Shown here in pieces: positions 43,983 to 53,750 of a stretch of 64,000 nt of DNA. The stretch is taken from NCBI GenBank assembly GCA_038329845.1, contig JBBQNJ010000007.1, positions 1-64,000 on the forward strand. Reading direction: 5' to 3'. The position numbers and the translations under genes are program-made. Source of the stretch: JBBQNJ01 sp038329845 (GTDB lineage: Bacteria; Planctomycetota; Phycisphaerae; Tepidisphaerales; Tepidisphaeraceae). The notes under the pieces are model-generated. The model made no database searches. It had not been told where the DNA came from and was given only the letters and a program-made list of their open reading frames with translations. Within the stretch, counting starts at the first letter, position 1. Every line of letters begins with the position of its first letter.

Positions 43983-44131
43983 TTCACCACGAAGGCGAGA
44001 AGAACACGAAGGGTTTCTTATCGCTGACCTTGCTCGCACGCCATGTATGAAAATAGAAGCCTGCCGACTTCACAGCGCCCATACCGCCATATTAAAACTT
44101 CACTTCGTGCTCTTCGCGACTTCGTGGTGAA
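43983..44131. repeat. 149-bp element with 29-bp terminal inverted repeats
   Basis: The left arm (43983-44011) starts TTCACCACGAAGGCG and the right arm (44103-44131) is its inverted complement at 26 of 29 positions. The interior holds no gene. The arms resemble a CACCACGAAG-type intergenic repeat that I recall as common in planctomycete and verrucomicrobial genomes, but that is from memory. Confidence 0.7.
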
Positions 44132-44175
44132 TAGTCTATTCACGGTTTTGCCGTCGTACGATCGAACCTCGAATC

Positions 44176-45396
44176 TTACCAGGTGAAGTAGAGATTCAAG
44201 CTTCCCCGATGGGCCGTGTAATCCTCGGCGAGGTCCGCGGCGTAGGCGATGCGGATGCCCGAGGCGCGACCGAACGCCGTGCCCAGCCCGATGCTGGGAG
44301 TCCAGTAGTGGTCGATCGCGGCGTCTTTGAGGAACATCGAATAGCTGACCGATCCATCCAGGAAAAATCCGCCGTCGAAATACTTGGCCACCTTCACACC
44401 GTTGATCAGAAGCTGCTGTGAGACATCGGTATCGAACTCGTACTGGTCGTAGCCGACATCCAGGCCTTCGTAGAAGCTGATCTGGTTGCTCAGGCCGATG
44501 ACCAGTCCGTCGATCTGGTAGCTCAACAGGCTGTTGATCCCGGCACCCCAGATGATCCCGCCGGCCACCAGGTCCACCGATGCTCCAGCGCCGAACGCGC
44601 CGAATGGCGTGACGGTCCATCCCAACTGACGGTCATCCGGAACGACGATCGTGATCGGCAGTCCGATTTCTCCGGCGATGTTGTAGATCGCCGAGCCTTC
44701 GACCGTGCGATAGTTGATCGGGACGGCCAGCGTCAGCGCCACGTTCTTGTTGAATCGCCCGCCGGAGACGATTTCCAGGTCCACCGAATAACCATCGCCG
44801 ACATCGGTATTGATCTTCGATCCGGCGAGGTTCACATTGAAGAACGAGCCGCTGGTCTCATTGCTCATTTGCCCGGGCACCAGAGTCAGGGCGTTATTCA
44901 GCCCATACCGCCGGAACGATGCCCCGGCCAGCACCGCGGTCGTCGCCGTCGGGTTGCCATCGGTCACCGCCACGGGAGAGCGCTCGTTGATCGCCTTGAG
45001 CAGTTGCGCCACGGTCGTGGCACCGTCTTTTTTCAGAAAATCCTCGATCTGGTTCTGCACGTCGTCTTCGTTCGTGCCGCTGAACGTGCGCGTGAACCCG
45101 GTGATCGGGATCGCCAGGGTCACGCTGTCCCCGGCGTTGGTGTTCCGCGTGAACTGCACGGCGTTGGGAACGCCGGCGTAGGTCAATGAGCTGGTGAACA
45201 CCTGGTTCTGGAACTGTGTGAACTGGTCCTTGGAGTTGATCAGAGTATCCACCAGATCGATCAGGTGCGGTCCGCTGACGCTGACCTGCGAGGTGGAGCT
45301 TTGAACATCCAAGACCAACAGATCGCCGGCCAACGCCCACGCCGGAACAAGCCACATCGCTGCCAAGGCCAGGGACCGGATAATGGAACGCGCCAT
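44176..45396 (-). CDS. outer-membrane beta-barrel-like secreted protein
   Basis: ATG at 45396 (CGGAGATT upstream) gives 406 residues with a clear signal peptide (residues 1-23, cleavage near WALAG). The C-terminal 200 residues have alternating hydrophobic strands and turns and end in an aromatic residue (YFTW), as outer-membrane barrels do. The central part has VTDGNPTATT-like exposed loops. No specific family is recognised, so it is an outer-membrane protein of unknown substrate. Its neighbours give no role. Confidence 0.6.
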   Translation of the reverse strand: MARSIIRSLALAAMWLVPAWALAGDLLVLDVQSSTSQVSVSGPHLIDLVDTLINSKDQFTQFQNQVFTSSLTYAGVPNAVQFTRNTNAGDSVTLAIPITGFTRTFSGTNEDDVQNQIEDFLKKDGATTVAQLLKAINERSPVAVTDGNPTATTAVLAGASFRRYGLNNALTLVPGQMSNETSGSFFNVNLAGSKINTDVGDGYSVDLEIVSGGRFNKNVALTLAVPINYRTVEGSAIYNIAGEIGLPITIVVPDDRQLGWTVTPFGAFGAGASVDLVAGGIIWGAGINSLLSYQIDGLVIGLSNQISFYEGLDVGYDQYEFDTDVSQQLLINGVKVAKYFDGGFFLDGSVSYSMFLKDAAIDHYWTPSIGLGTAFGRASGIRIAYAADLAEDYTAHRGSLNLYFTW

Positions 45397-45614
45397 GATA
45401 GGAATCTCCGAAAGACCCGAGTGTTTCGAGGCGCGACCGTCACGCCTCGAATGGGAAATCCGCGCAGCGCTCCTTGCGCCCGCGTGCTTTCGCATACGAA
45501 CGATACTGTTTCAATTTCAAGCTGACAAGCCGGCGGCATTTCTGCGACAGGCCGCGATCCCCCGGGCCCCGACCTGGTTTTCCCCATCGGGAAAACAACC
45601 TACAATTCGCCCCC

Positions 45615-47309
45615 ATGAGCAATGCGGTTTCGCCCCTGTTGATCCCCCCTTCTCGCCATGAAAAGTACGACCCCGAAGCGGCCATGACTCTCGTGCGCCA
45701 GCATTCACCCGGATATCACACGACCCTGCCCGAGGGCGGGTGGGTTCATCCCACGCGCGAGTCGCTGCAATATGTGGTCGAACTGCTCGATACGCACGAT
45801 TCCCAGTGGCTCGGCCGGGCGACTGCGGTCATCGAGCGCGTCCTCGGGTTGCAGGACACCGATCCCTCATCGCGCACCTACGGCATCTGGTCGTGGTTTC
45901 TAGAAGAGCCGCTGGCAAAGATGAGCCCGCCGGACTGGAACTGGGCCGACTTCTGCGGCCGCGAACTGTTGCAGGTAAAATTGCGCCACGCGGCTCGAAT
46001 GCCCGACGCGACCATGCAGCGGATCGATCAGGCCATCCTCCATGCCGCCGAGTCGATCCGGCGGCGAAACGTGCGGCCGGGCTACACCAATATTTGCGCC
46101 TTGGGCGGCTACGTCACGCTCGTAGCGGGCGAGCAACTGCGGCGCGAAGACTTCAAGATGTACGGACTGGATCGGCTTACCGGACTGCTCGACCATGTCC
46201 GACATCAGGGCGGTTTCAGCGAATACAACAGCCCGCCCTACGCCATGGTCACTCTCCATGCGTTTTCCGAGACGATCCGCGACAGCACCGATTTGCGAGC
46301 GCGGACGGTCGCCGGCGATTTGATGCGATTGGTGTGGGAGGAGATCGCCGAGCATTATCATTCACCGACGCGGCAATGGGCAGGCCCGCACAGCAGGGCG
46401 TATCACACGCTACTGCGCCCCTCGACCCTGGAGTTGATCGAGCGATCCACGGCAGAGTCCCCGGCCACCATCGCGGGCGCGGTTGCCCCCACGCCCTGTC
46501 CGGATGATCTGCGCCCGCGATTTGGCCCGCTTGCTGAGCCACGCCAGCTACGAAAAGTCTGGGTGCGGGCGACCGAGGATCAGCCCGGGATCGCCGGCAC
46601 CACCTATCTTCATCCCGACTTTGCCCTCGGCAGCATCAATCGCGGGGATCTGTGGAACCAGCGCCGGCCGCTGCTGCTGTACGCCGCAAACGCCTCGGCA
46701 CCGGCGTATCTGCGAGTGCGGTTCCTGCACGATGGGTACGACTTCAGCGCCGCCCAGATTTACTGTGCCCAACAGGCGGGTCACGTCATTGCCGCCATCA
46801 ATTTCGCCACCGACGGCGGCGATCGCCACGTTTCTTTGGATCGCATGACGGACGGCGTTTTTACCGCCCGCGATCTGCGGCTGCGTTTTGAATTAGGCGG
46901 ATCGGCGCGCGATCTAAAACCCGATCTTCCTTCGATCGTGTCAAATCCGGTCCTGGTGCGGATCGGGGAAATGCCCATACGGATCGAAGTTCCCCATGCT
47001 CGATTCGGCGAACTGACCGGATCGTGGCGGTACACGCCAGCGGATCCCAGGGCCGACGAGCCGACCGGGGGGCTGGACGTGGTGTTCCATCAGGGTTTGC
47101 CGCGAGGTTTCAGGCTGGCGGATATGCCCGAGGCGGCCCTGGCCCTGGGGGTCATCATCGGCGACGGGGAAGCGCCAAACATGACGGTTGAAAAAGCCGG
47201 CGAGAGGTTGTCGATCCGGCAGGGGACCTTGTCGCTATCGACGGCGGCTCGCCCCGCGCCGCTCCAGGCGCTGCATGCATCAACGCGCGACGACTCCCCG
47301 CGTAAATAA
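45615..47309 (+). CDS. conserved-looking hypothetical protein, possible alpha/alpha-barrel glycan-active fold
   Basis: From ATG 45615 the product is 564 residues with no signal peptide. Residues 40-260 look like helical pairs of an alpha/alpha-barrel, and GYTNICALGGYVTLVAGEQL with GGFSEYNSPPYAMVTLHAF might form an active-site face as in polysaccharide lyases. Residues 320-540 are beta-rich, which fits a C-terminal sandwich. This is inference from pattern only. No family is identified with confidence. The gene is rightward, divergent from the outer-membrane protein. Confidence 0.55.
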   Translation: MSNAVSPLLIPPSRHEKYDPEAAMTLVRQHSPGYHTTLPEGGWVHPTRESLQYVVELLDTHDSQWLGRATAVIERVLGLQDTDPSSRTYGIWSWFLEEPLAKMSPPDWNWADFCGRELLQVKLRHAARMPDATMQRIDQAILHAAESIRRRNVRPGYTNICALGGYVTLVAGEQLRREDFKMYGLDRLTGLLDHVRHQGGFSEYNSPPYAMVTLHAFSETIRDSTDLRARTVAGDLMRLVWEEIAEHYHSPTRQWAGPHSRAYHTLLRPSTLELIERSTAESPATIAGAVAPTPCPDDLRPRFGPLAEPRQLRKVWVRATEDQPGIAGTTYLHPDFALGSINRGDLWNQRRPLLLYAANASAPAYLRVRFLHDGYDFSAAQIYCAQQAGHVIAAINFATDGGDRHVSLDRMTDGVFTARDLRLRFELGGSARDLKPDLPSIVSNPVLVRIGEMPIRIEVPHARFGELTGSWRYTPADPRADEPTGGLDVVFHQGLPRGFRLADMPEAALALGVIIGDGEAPNMTVEKAGERLSIRQGTLSLSTAARPAPLQALHASTRDDSPRK

Positions 47310-47327
47310 AGGCGCAGCGCCCGCGTT

Positions 47328-49271
47328 ATGAGGTTGCCGGACAGACTTGTGCGGCTTTTGGAGGGTGTAGCGATTTCCACTGTGACAGCGACATCGAGCG
47401 ATTTCACGACCCAATCCGATCCCGAACCGGCGGGGGCAACGCTGGTTGTATGCGACCATCCATCGTGCGATGGATCGCGCGACGATCCGCTTGGAGTCGA
47501 TGATCTCGAGCCGGCCTGGAAGCGCCGAACTTTTTTGTTGCTCGCCTTGGCCCTGACCATCGGCTTCTTTCTCGTGACCCAATGCTTCTGGGCTCCGGCC
47601 CACGTGGGCGTGGATCAAAACGGCTACCTGGTCGGCGGAAAAATGTTCGCCGACCACGGATCGATGGGATTCACGCCCCCGGACGCCTATTCGTTCGTCG
47701 GGCGCATGTGGATCGCCGATCCGGACGGCAAGACGTTTTATCCGAAATATCCGCTGGGACTTCCCCTGCTCTATGCGATCATGCTTTGGGCGGGGGGTAT
47801 CTGGGCATTTTTCATCGGCGGGACCGATCACGGCGCCGCCTGGGCCTTTCTGATCAGCCCGGTCTGCATGGCCTTGGGGGTTCTGGCAACCTATCGGCTG
47901 CTTCGCCTGGCGATGCGTTCGACGCCGGCGTTTCTCGGCACGCTTGCCGTGGCCACCAGCCCGGTCACGCTCGAACTGGCGAACAATCCCAATAGCCACG
48001 CCGCCAGTCTCTGCGCTGTCGCCTGGGGAATGTTCCTGCTGATCCGCTGGTGGCAGATCGGCGGCACCGCCCGCGCCGCGGGCGCGGGGTTCCTGCTCGG
48101 CTATGCCGTGACCATCCGCTACACCGAAGGACTGTTGATCCTGCCGCTGCTGGCAGTCGCAGCGATGAATCTTCGTTGGCGGGTGAGGAAAAGCTGGCTA
48201 CAGACCGGCGTGTTGCTGGGAGCATGGGCGTTGCCCGTGGCAGTTCTGGTCGGACTAAATCTCCACTGGTTTGGCGACTTCACCGGGTATGACTCGACCA
48301 ATGAATCGACGGGCTTTTCCTACGCCTATTTTCTTCGCAATTGGGAAGTCATGCTGCGCCAGATGCAGCAGCTTGGCCTGCTGTTTGTGCTTCCCTTGAG
48401 TGTCTTCGGGCTGATCATCATGCTCTTTTGGCGCTGGCGGATGGGGCTGGTGATGGCGCTGTGGATTGTGCCCGGGATCGTCGTCTACACCGCGTATTAC
48501 TGGGCTCCCGATGGGATGCGGATCGGTTACATGCGATTCTTCACCACGATCTTGCCCGCCCTGGCGCTGTGCGCGATGTGGATGGTCGATCGGCTCACGG
48601 CCTTGGCGGCGCCGCCGGGGCGTCGGCTCGGCGTGACGGCGGGGCTGGGCGTCGTCATCGCCATCGCCTCGGGCGTCCAGGCGAATTACGCGATCGCCGA
48701 CCTCGAGAACGAGTATCGCCAGTCGCTGGCGGCGTCCGTCGCCGGACAGCGCCTCGTCGAGGCTATTCCGTCCGGGTCGCTCCTCTTCGGCGATCAGCGA
48801 TCGCTGAATTATCTCCAGTTTGTCGGCGACTGGCGGCTCTACACCACCGAGCCGTTCACCCGCGCGTCGATCCAGCGGCTGAACCGGCTCGACCCCGACG
48901 ACCCCCAAGGCCTGCAGCCTCGACGCGCCCAGAACCTCTACGAGATGCTCAAGGATTACACCGATGCCCAGCTCCTGGCGATTCACGATTCGATCGTGAA
49001 CACAGCGCTCAACGACGGGCGCCGGGTCTTTTTCCTTCTCCCCGAGCGATCGGCCCGCGCCACCCGCCAGCGATATTTCCCGCCGAACCGATACGCCGCC
49101 GCGGTCGTCGATTCCTGGGATGAATCGCAACTCACCACCGTGGATGAGCCGCCCACGGCGAAGTCGACCCGCGATCGCGGGCGCGGACAACCCTTCTTCC
49201 GCCTTCCCTCGCGCTATTCCGCCGGGGGAAGCTGGCAGTTGTATGAACTCACGTCCAACCCCAAGCCGTGA
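47328..49271 (+). CDS. polytopic membrane protein, GT39/PMT-like
   Basis: The 647-residue product has a 65-residue polar N-terminus, about nine hydrophobic segments (residues 68-430) and a soluble C-terminal domain. A DQNGYLVGGKMFADHG loop after the first segment is in the position of the catalytic acidic motif of GT39-type glycosyltransferases, so it is probably a lipid-linked-sugar transferase. It starts 18 nt after the previous stop. Later in-frame GTG codons near 47380 are possible starts. Confidence 0.65.
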   Translation: MRLPDRLVRLLEGVAISTVTATSSDFTTQSDPEPAGATLVVCDHPSCDGSRDDPLGVDDLEPAWKRRTFLLLALALTIGFFLVTQCFWAPAHVGVDQNGYLVGGKMFADHGSMGFTPPDAYSFVGRMWIADPDGKTFYPKYPLGLPLLYAIMLWAGGIWAFFIGGTDHGAAWAFLISPVCMALGVLATYRLLRLAMRSTPAFLGTLAVATSPVTLELANNPNSHAASLCAVAWGMFLLIRWWQIGGTARAAGAGFLLGYAVTIRYTEGLLILPLLAVAAMNLRWRVRKSWLQTGVLLGAWALPVAVLVGLNLHWFGDFTGYDSTNESTGFSYAYFLRNWEVMLRQMQQLGLLFVLPLSVFGLIIMLFWRWRMGLVMALWIVPGIVVYTAYYWAPDGMRIGYMRFFTTILPALALCAMWMVDRLTALAAPPGRRLGVTAGLGVVIAIASGVQANYAIADLENEYRQSLAASVAGQRLVEAIPSGSLLFGDQRSLNYLQFVGDWRLYTTEPFTRASIQRLNRLDPDDPQGLQPRRAQNLYEMLKDYTDAQLLAIHDSIVNTALNDGRRVFFLLPERSARATRQRYFPPNRYAAAVVDSWDESQLTTVDEPPTAKSTRDRGRGQPFFRLPSRYSAGGSWQLYELTSNPKP

Positions 49272-49405
49272 TCGCATCGCGCGATCTTGTTCGGCCGCCT
49301 GGAAGACGGTATCATGCGCTCTCGTTTGGCTGGCGTTATCGGCGACGAGGCGGGGTCGAGTGACCTCACCGGTCGCGGCGTTGGCCGAATAAAGAACGGA
49401 CCTGA

Positions 49406-49627
49406 ATGGCCAAGACCGAACCGATTGAAATGGAAGCCACGGTGACCGTGGCGCTTCCGAACGCGATGTTCAAGCTCAAGCTGGACAATTCCGACCGGGA
49501 AATCCTCGGGATCGTCTCGGGGAAAATGCGCAAACACTTTATCCGCATCCTTCCCGGCGACCGGGTGAAGGTGCAGCTCTCGCCCTACGATCTGACCAAG
49601 GGTCGAATCGTCTTCCGCCAGAAGTAA
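49406..49627 (+). CDS. infA: translation initiation factor IF-1
   Basis: The 73-residue single S1/OB-fold protein has the IF-1 landmarks EATVTVALPNAMFKLKL, GKMRKHFIRILPGD and LSPYDLTKGRIVFR. IF-1 binds the ribosomal A site during initiation. It stands alone on the + strand, with about 130 nt of upstream sequence that should hold its promoter. Confidence 0.96.
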   Translation: MAKTEPIEMEATVTVALPNAMFKLKLDNSDREILGIVSGKMRKHFIRILPGDRVKVQLSPYDLTKGRIVFRQK

Positions 49628-49658
49628 GCGGCTTGCTCATCCGCCGCAGTTGCAAACC

Positions 49659-49832
49659 GGCACCTCCGAAGCGATCCGGCGACCGCAGCGCCCCTTGTCG
49701 CCCTCGGTATACCTTGTCGCCCTCGGCGCCTCCGAAGCGATCCGGCGATCGCAGCGCCCCGTCAGTGCCGATGCCGTCAGTTCCGACGCCGCCGTCGGCG
49801 CCCCCGAAGTGTTCCGGCGATCGCAGCGCCCC
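49659..49832. repeat. three 36-bp direct repeats with internally repeated spacers
   Basis: The units at 49659-49694, 49725-49760 and 49797-49832 share the core CCGAAGCGATCCGGCGA (with variants) followed by a CGCAGCGCCCC end. The spacers are 30 and 36 bp, and each contains its own internal duplication. The array lies between infA and a leftward gene and holds no gene. Confidence 0.8.
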
Positions 49833-49848
49833 TCGGCGCGCTCGTCCC

Positions 49849-50196
49849 CTATCGCTGATGCAGTTCGCACCAGTCTTCCTTGCAATACAACACCCCGCGA
49901 TCGGATAGCAGGACCGGGGGCTCGAGTTCCAGTTCCGCCTGGATCGCCGCCGGATCGAACGGCGGGGAGAGGTGGATCTCCAACGGCATATCCGGCCCCA
50001 CCTGTCCCACCCGCGTGACGGTGTGGTTCCGCTCCAACAAGCGCATCAACGCCGGGCGAAGATGCTCACAGATCTCGGATTCGGCCAGTTCGACGAGATA
50101 TCGTCCGTGTGATCGCCGCCTGGCCCGGACCACGAAGACCATGCTGATTGACGCCGCCGCGGCCAGGAGGATGAACCCGATGTCCGACGCCGTCAT
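49849..50196 (-). CDS. hypothetical single-pass membrane protein
   Basis: ATG at 50196 (GAGG about 11 nt upstream) gives 115 residues: one N-terminal membrane helix (about 5-25), an Arg-rich stop-transfer stretch and a small alpha/beta soluble domain with Cys in YCKEDWCELHQR at the C-terminus. No family is recognised. It starts 13 nt after the glgB stop and is probably co-transcribed with it. Confidence 0.6.
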   Translation of the reverse strand: MTASDIGFILLAAAASISMVFVVRARRRSHGRYLVELAESEICEHLRPALMRLLERNHTVTRVGQVGPDMPLEIHLSPPFDPAAIQAELELEPPVLLSDRGVLYCKEDWCELHQR

Positions 50197-50209
50197 CGCC
50201 AAGAAATCC

Positions 50210-52255
50210 TCACTTGGGCGCTAACACCTGAGCGCTGCGGGCCGGGATGTAAATCTGTACGCTTTGCTTGCGCCCGGCGTAGGGCGTGTCCTGCTTCCAG
50301 TACGTCACATCGGCCGCGACCAGTCCGTTGCCGTCGAAAGCCACATCGTCGGTGTTCAAAATCAGGCGGTAATCGCGCGGATCGGGCACGGGGATTCGCA
50401 GGTCGCTGTACGATTGCGTCCCGTGGAAATTAAACACGAAGACCAGCGGCCCGCGGCGATACACCAGCAGCTTATCCGCTTCGTGCAGATACAACTGCTC
50501 GATGAATCGGTCGTGCAGCAGGTTCCATTGCTCATCCAGGCCCAGCATTGCCCGATCGAACGCCATCAGACCCTGGTAACGCAAAAACGGGCTTTGGCTA
50601 AGCGACCACTGCCGCCGCGCGAACTTGAAGCTCCATTGATTGCCTTCGCGCGGAAAGTCGATCCACTCGGGATGACCGAACTCGTTGCCCATGAAGTTAA
50701 GGTATCCATCTCCTCCCAATGAAAACGTGATCAGCCGGATCATCTTGTGCAGCGCCACGCCGCGGGCAATTACCACGCTGTCCCCGCCGCGATTCATGTG
50801 CCAGTACATCTCGCGCTCCATCATCCGAAACGCCAAGGTCTTATCCCCGACCAGAGCCTGGTCGTGGCTTTCGGCGTAGGCGATGTGCTTTTCGGTGTGG
50901 CGACGGTTCATCAGCGTGTGGAAAATGTTCCCCAGTTCCCACTGCTCATCCGTGCGTTCCTTGAGAATCTTCACCCAGTAATCCGGCACGCCCATCGCCA
51001 GGCGATAGTCAAACCCCAATCCTCCTTCGGCCAGAGGCCGAGCGAGTCCCGGCATTCCGCTGACGTCCTCGGCGATGCTGATCGCGTCGGGCTTCACTTC
51101 GTGAAGCAGGTCGTTCGCCAACCGCAGATAGGTCATCGCGTCAAGGTCGACGTTGTCGCCGAAATAATCCTCATACTTGGTGAATGTCTTGCCCAGCCCA
51201 TGATCGAGGTAGAGCATCGACGTCACCCCGTCGAAGCGGAATCCGTCGAAGGCGAACTCCTCGATCCAGTAGCGGACGTTGCTGAGCAGGAATCGGCGCA
51301 CTTCGTACTTGCTGTAATCGAAGAGCATCGAGTCCCAGGCGATATGGCGTCCGCGGGCACCGGCGTGGAAGTACTGGTAATCCGTTCCGTCGAACCGCGT
51401 CAGGCCCTCATGCGTGTTCTTCACGGCATGGCTGTGAACCAGGTCCAGCAGCACGCGGATTCCCATGCCGTGGGCCTGGTCGATCAGTTCGCGCAGCTCA
51501 TCGGGCGTGCCGAACCTCGAGCTGACGGCGAAAAAGCTGCTAACGTGATAGCCGAACGAAGCGTAATACGGATGCTCCTGGACGGCCATGAGCTGCAAGA
51601 CGTTGTATCCCAGGTCGCGCACCCGCGGCAGCACGTCGCGGGTGAACTCGCCAAACGTGGCGACTTTCTCCTGCTCGCTGGCCATCCCCACATGCGCCTC
51701 GTAGATTCGCGGGGCGTGGCGGATCGGCGGGCTGGGGTGGCGAGGTTGATACCGCCCGGAATGCTCGGGATTCCAGTAAACTCCGGTGAACCCGCGAGTC
51801 TGCTCGTCCTGGACGACCCGGCGGATATACGCCGGGATGCGGTCCATCGACCCGTTCTCGGTCACGACGTGGGCCTTCATCCGCGAGCCATGAACGAGTT
51901 TTTCCCCCCAGCGCTCATCGGGAAAGAAAAGGCTCCAGACCCCGAAACTGTCGCGTACCATCGGGCAGGCGAATCGGTCCCAGTCGTTGAAATCGCCGAT
52001 CACTCGGAGCTGGATCGCCTCGGGTGCCCATTCGCGGTACCACACGCCCGGCTTGCCATAGAGCGTGCCACGGTTGAATCCGAAATACTGATGCCCCTGG
52101 CTGATCGCCCCGAGCAGCCCCCCGGTGGCGTCGAGGCTCGACTTGACCCGCAGGTAGTGGGCATGGCGGGCGCGCAATTGTTCGGCGTAGGGCGCCAGCC
52201 AGGGGTCCAGCCCCGCTACGTCGGTTCCGTCGCCACGAATGTCGGTTTGCGTCAT
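50210..52255 (-). CDS. glgB: 1,4-alpha-glucan branching enzyme (glycogen branching)
   Basis: The 681-residue GH13 enzyme has an N-terminal CBM48-like region with FGFNRGTLYGKPGVWYREWAP. The barrel motifs are DLVHSHAVKN, FDGFRFDGVTSM with the catalytic Asp, SIAEDVSGMPG with the catalytic Glu, and the ESHDQ region. The order and motifs resemble the eukaryotic/animal-type branching enzyme more than the E. coli GlgB. It forms alpha-1,6 branches in glycogen. No other glycogen gene is adjacent. Confidence 0.92.
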   Translation of the reverse strand: MTQTDIRGDGTDVAGLDPWLAPYAEQLRARHAHYLRVKSSLDATGGLLGAISQGHQYFGFNRGTLYGKPGVWYREWAPEAIQLRVIGDFNDWDRFACPMVRDSFGVWSLFFPDERWGEKLVHGSRMKAHVVTENGSMDRIPAYIRRVVQDEQTRGFTGVYWNPEHSGRYQPRHPSPPIRHAPRIYEAHVGMASEQEKVATFGEFTRDVLPRVRDLGYNVLQLMAVQEHPYYASFGYHVSSFFAVSSRFGTPDELRELIDQAHGMGIRVLLDLVHSHAVKNTHEGLTRFDGTDYQYFHAGARGRHIAWDSMLFDYSKYEVRRFLLSNVRYWIEEFAFDGFRFDGVTSMLYLDHGLGKTFTKYEDYFGDNVDLDAMTYLRLANDLLHEVKPDAISIAEDVSGMPGLARPLAEGGLGFDYRLAMGVPDYWVKILKERTDEQWELGNIFHTLMNRRHTEKHIAYAESHDQALVGDKTLAFRMMEREMYWHMNRGGDSVVIARGVALHKMIRLITFSLGGDGYLNFMGNEFGHPEWIDFPREGNQWSFKFARRQWSLSQSPFLRYQGLMAFDRAMLGLDEQWNLLHDRFIEQLYLHEADKLLVYRRGPLVFVFNFHGTQSYSDLRIPVPDPRDYRLILNTDDVAFDGNGLVAADVTYWKQDTPYAGRKQSVQIYIPARSAQVLAPK

Positions 52256-52371
52256 AGATCCCCGTCAAGTTACCCGCGCAGCGTGAACGGCGACAAGGGG
52301 ATTTCGGATTCGCGCCCGCCGAGGGTGGAAGACGCCGAACTGCGTGCTGATCCGGAGCCGCGACAGCGCCC

Positions 52372-53157
52372 CTACAACCCGACGATGCTATAGCCGCAAT
52401 CCACGTGGATGTTCTCTCCCGTCACCGCGCTGGACAGATCGCTCAGCAGGTACAGCGCGGTCTTTCCGACTTCATCCCCATCGACGTTCCGATGCAAGGG
52501 CGATTTTTTCACCACGTGGTCGAGGATTTCCTCGAGGCCCGAAACGCCCATGGCGCTAAGGGTGCGGATGGGGCCGGCCGAGATCGTGTTCACGCGGATA
52601 TTTTTTGGACCCAGGTCGAACGCCAGGTACCGGCTGGTCGCTTCCAGCGCCGCCTTGGCCACGCCCATCACGTTGTAACCGGGAACGACTTTCTCCGATC
52701 CCAGATAGGTCAGCGCCAACACCGATCCGCCATCCGGCATCAGCGGCAGCGCCGCCCGCGTCAAGGCGATCAGGCTGTAGGCGCTGACATCGCACGCCTG
52801 CGAGTAGACGTGTCGAGGCGTGGCGGTGAAGTTGCCGTATTCCTTTCGGAGATAGTTGCGGTCGGCAAACGCCAGGGAGTGGACCAGGAAGTCGATCTTG
52901 CCGAACTCGCGTTTGGCTTCCTCGAAAAACTTGGCGATGTCCTGATCCTTGGCCACGTCGATCGGATACAGCCAGGAATCGCCGAAGCCGCCTTCCTCCA
53001 TCGCCTTTTTCGCGCGGCGCTCCATTTTTTCCATCGGCAGATACCCAAACCCGCAGCGAGCGCCCGCCTTGATGCAGTTGTTGGCGATATGCCACCCGAT
53101 GCTGCGGTCGTTGGCGATCGAGAGAATCAATCCGGTTTTGCCGTCGAGAAGGCCCAT
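52372..53157 (-). CDS. fabI: enoyl-[acyl-carrier-protein] reductase (NADH)
   Basis: The 261-residue FabI has the NAD-binding turn GLILSIANDRSIGWHIA near the N-terminus and the catalytic pair Tyr161 and Lys168 (GYNVMGVAK, six residues apart), with the second Tyr at 151 as in E. coli FabI. It carries out the last reduction of each fatty-acid elongation cycle. The gene is single, leftward, 116 nt beyond the glgB start. Confidence 0.94.
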   Translation of the reverse strand: MGLLDGKTGLILSIANDRSIGWHIANNCIKAGARCGFGYLPMEKMERRAKKAMEEGGFGDSWLYPIDVAKDQDIAKFFEEAKREFGKIDFLVHSLAFADRNYLRKEYGNFTATPRHVYSQACDVSAYSLIALTRAALPLMPDGGSVLALTYLGSEKVVPGYNVMGVAKAALEATSRYLAFDLGPKNIRVNTISAGPIRTLSAMGVSGLEEILDHVVKKSPLHRNVDGDEVGKTALYLLSDLSSAVTGENIHVDCGYSIVGL

Positions 53158-53309
53158 GCTCGCTCCTGAATAAATCCCGATCGTGACTTGTCGGATCGGG
53201 CAAATCTAGAACCTCCCGGGATTCGTCCCTTAGGCCCGTCCGTAGCTTAGGCACAGCCGTCCCGCGGCACAATGCCCGGCAATATTGAATGCGTAACCGG
53301 CGCGGAAAT

Positions 53310-53750
53310 GTCACCCCTTAGCCGAAATAGAAGTGTCACCCCCAATGCCGGTTCTACCGGCGGAGATGGGCACACTATCAATGTCGTTAAGGGAACGTGA
53401 TCGGTTGGACGTAATGAGTCGCGTGAAGCGTAAGGGATTGACGGTGGTCTCGGCCGCGGAACTTCTGGGCGTTTCGTTGCGTCAGGTCCGTCGGATTTGG
53501 AAGCGGTTCGAGCAGGAGGGCGCCGCGGGGTTGTTGCACGGGCTTCGTGGCCGTGACGGCAACCGTCGATTTCCCGAGACGTTTCGCCAACGGGTGCTTA
53601 AGTTGCACCAGGAGCGTTACGCTGATTTCGGGCCGACGTTCGCCTGCGAGAAGCTGGAGCAGGGGGGTCTGTGGCTGAGTCCCGATTCGCTGGTGGCGAT
53701 TCTGAAGGAGCATCGAGTGCCGCTGGCAGAAACCAGTCGGGCGTTCTGGC
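53310..53750 (+). mobile_element. remnant of an ISNCY-like insertion sequence
   Basis: A transposase N-terminus starts at a likely ATG at 53345 or 53366. It shows the helix-turn-helix region with LTVVSAAELLGVSLRQVRRI and the RYADFGPTFACEKL segment typical of ISNCY-type transposases, then loses homology at about 53745, before the catalytic core. At the left edge TGTCACCCC occurs twice (53311-53319 and 53333-53341 or near), like the end of such elements. Only the left end remains. The right end is missing. Confidence 0.68.

Noticed and set aside
49659..49832. CRISPR-like array (36-bp repeats with 30- and 36-bp spacers)
   Set aside because: The spacers contain their own internal duplications, there are only three units with several differences, and no cas gene is present. 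A minisatellite is the better reading.
50747..52393. Long + strand open frame opposite glgB
   Set aside because: It is the antisense shadow of glgB. The motifs that identify the locus lie on the minus strand.
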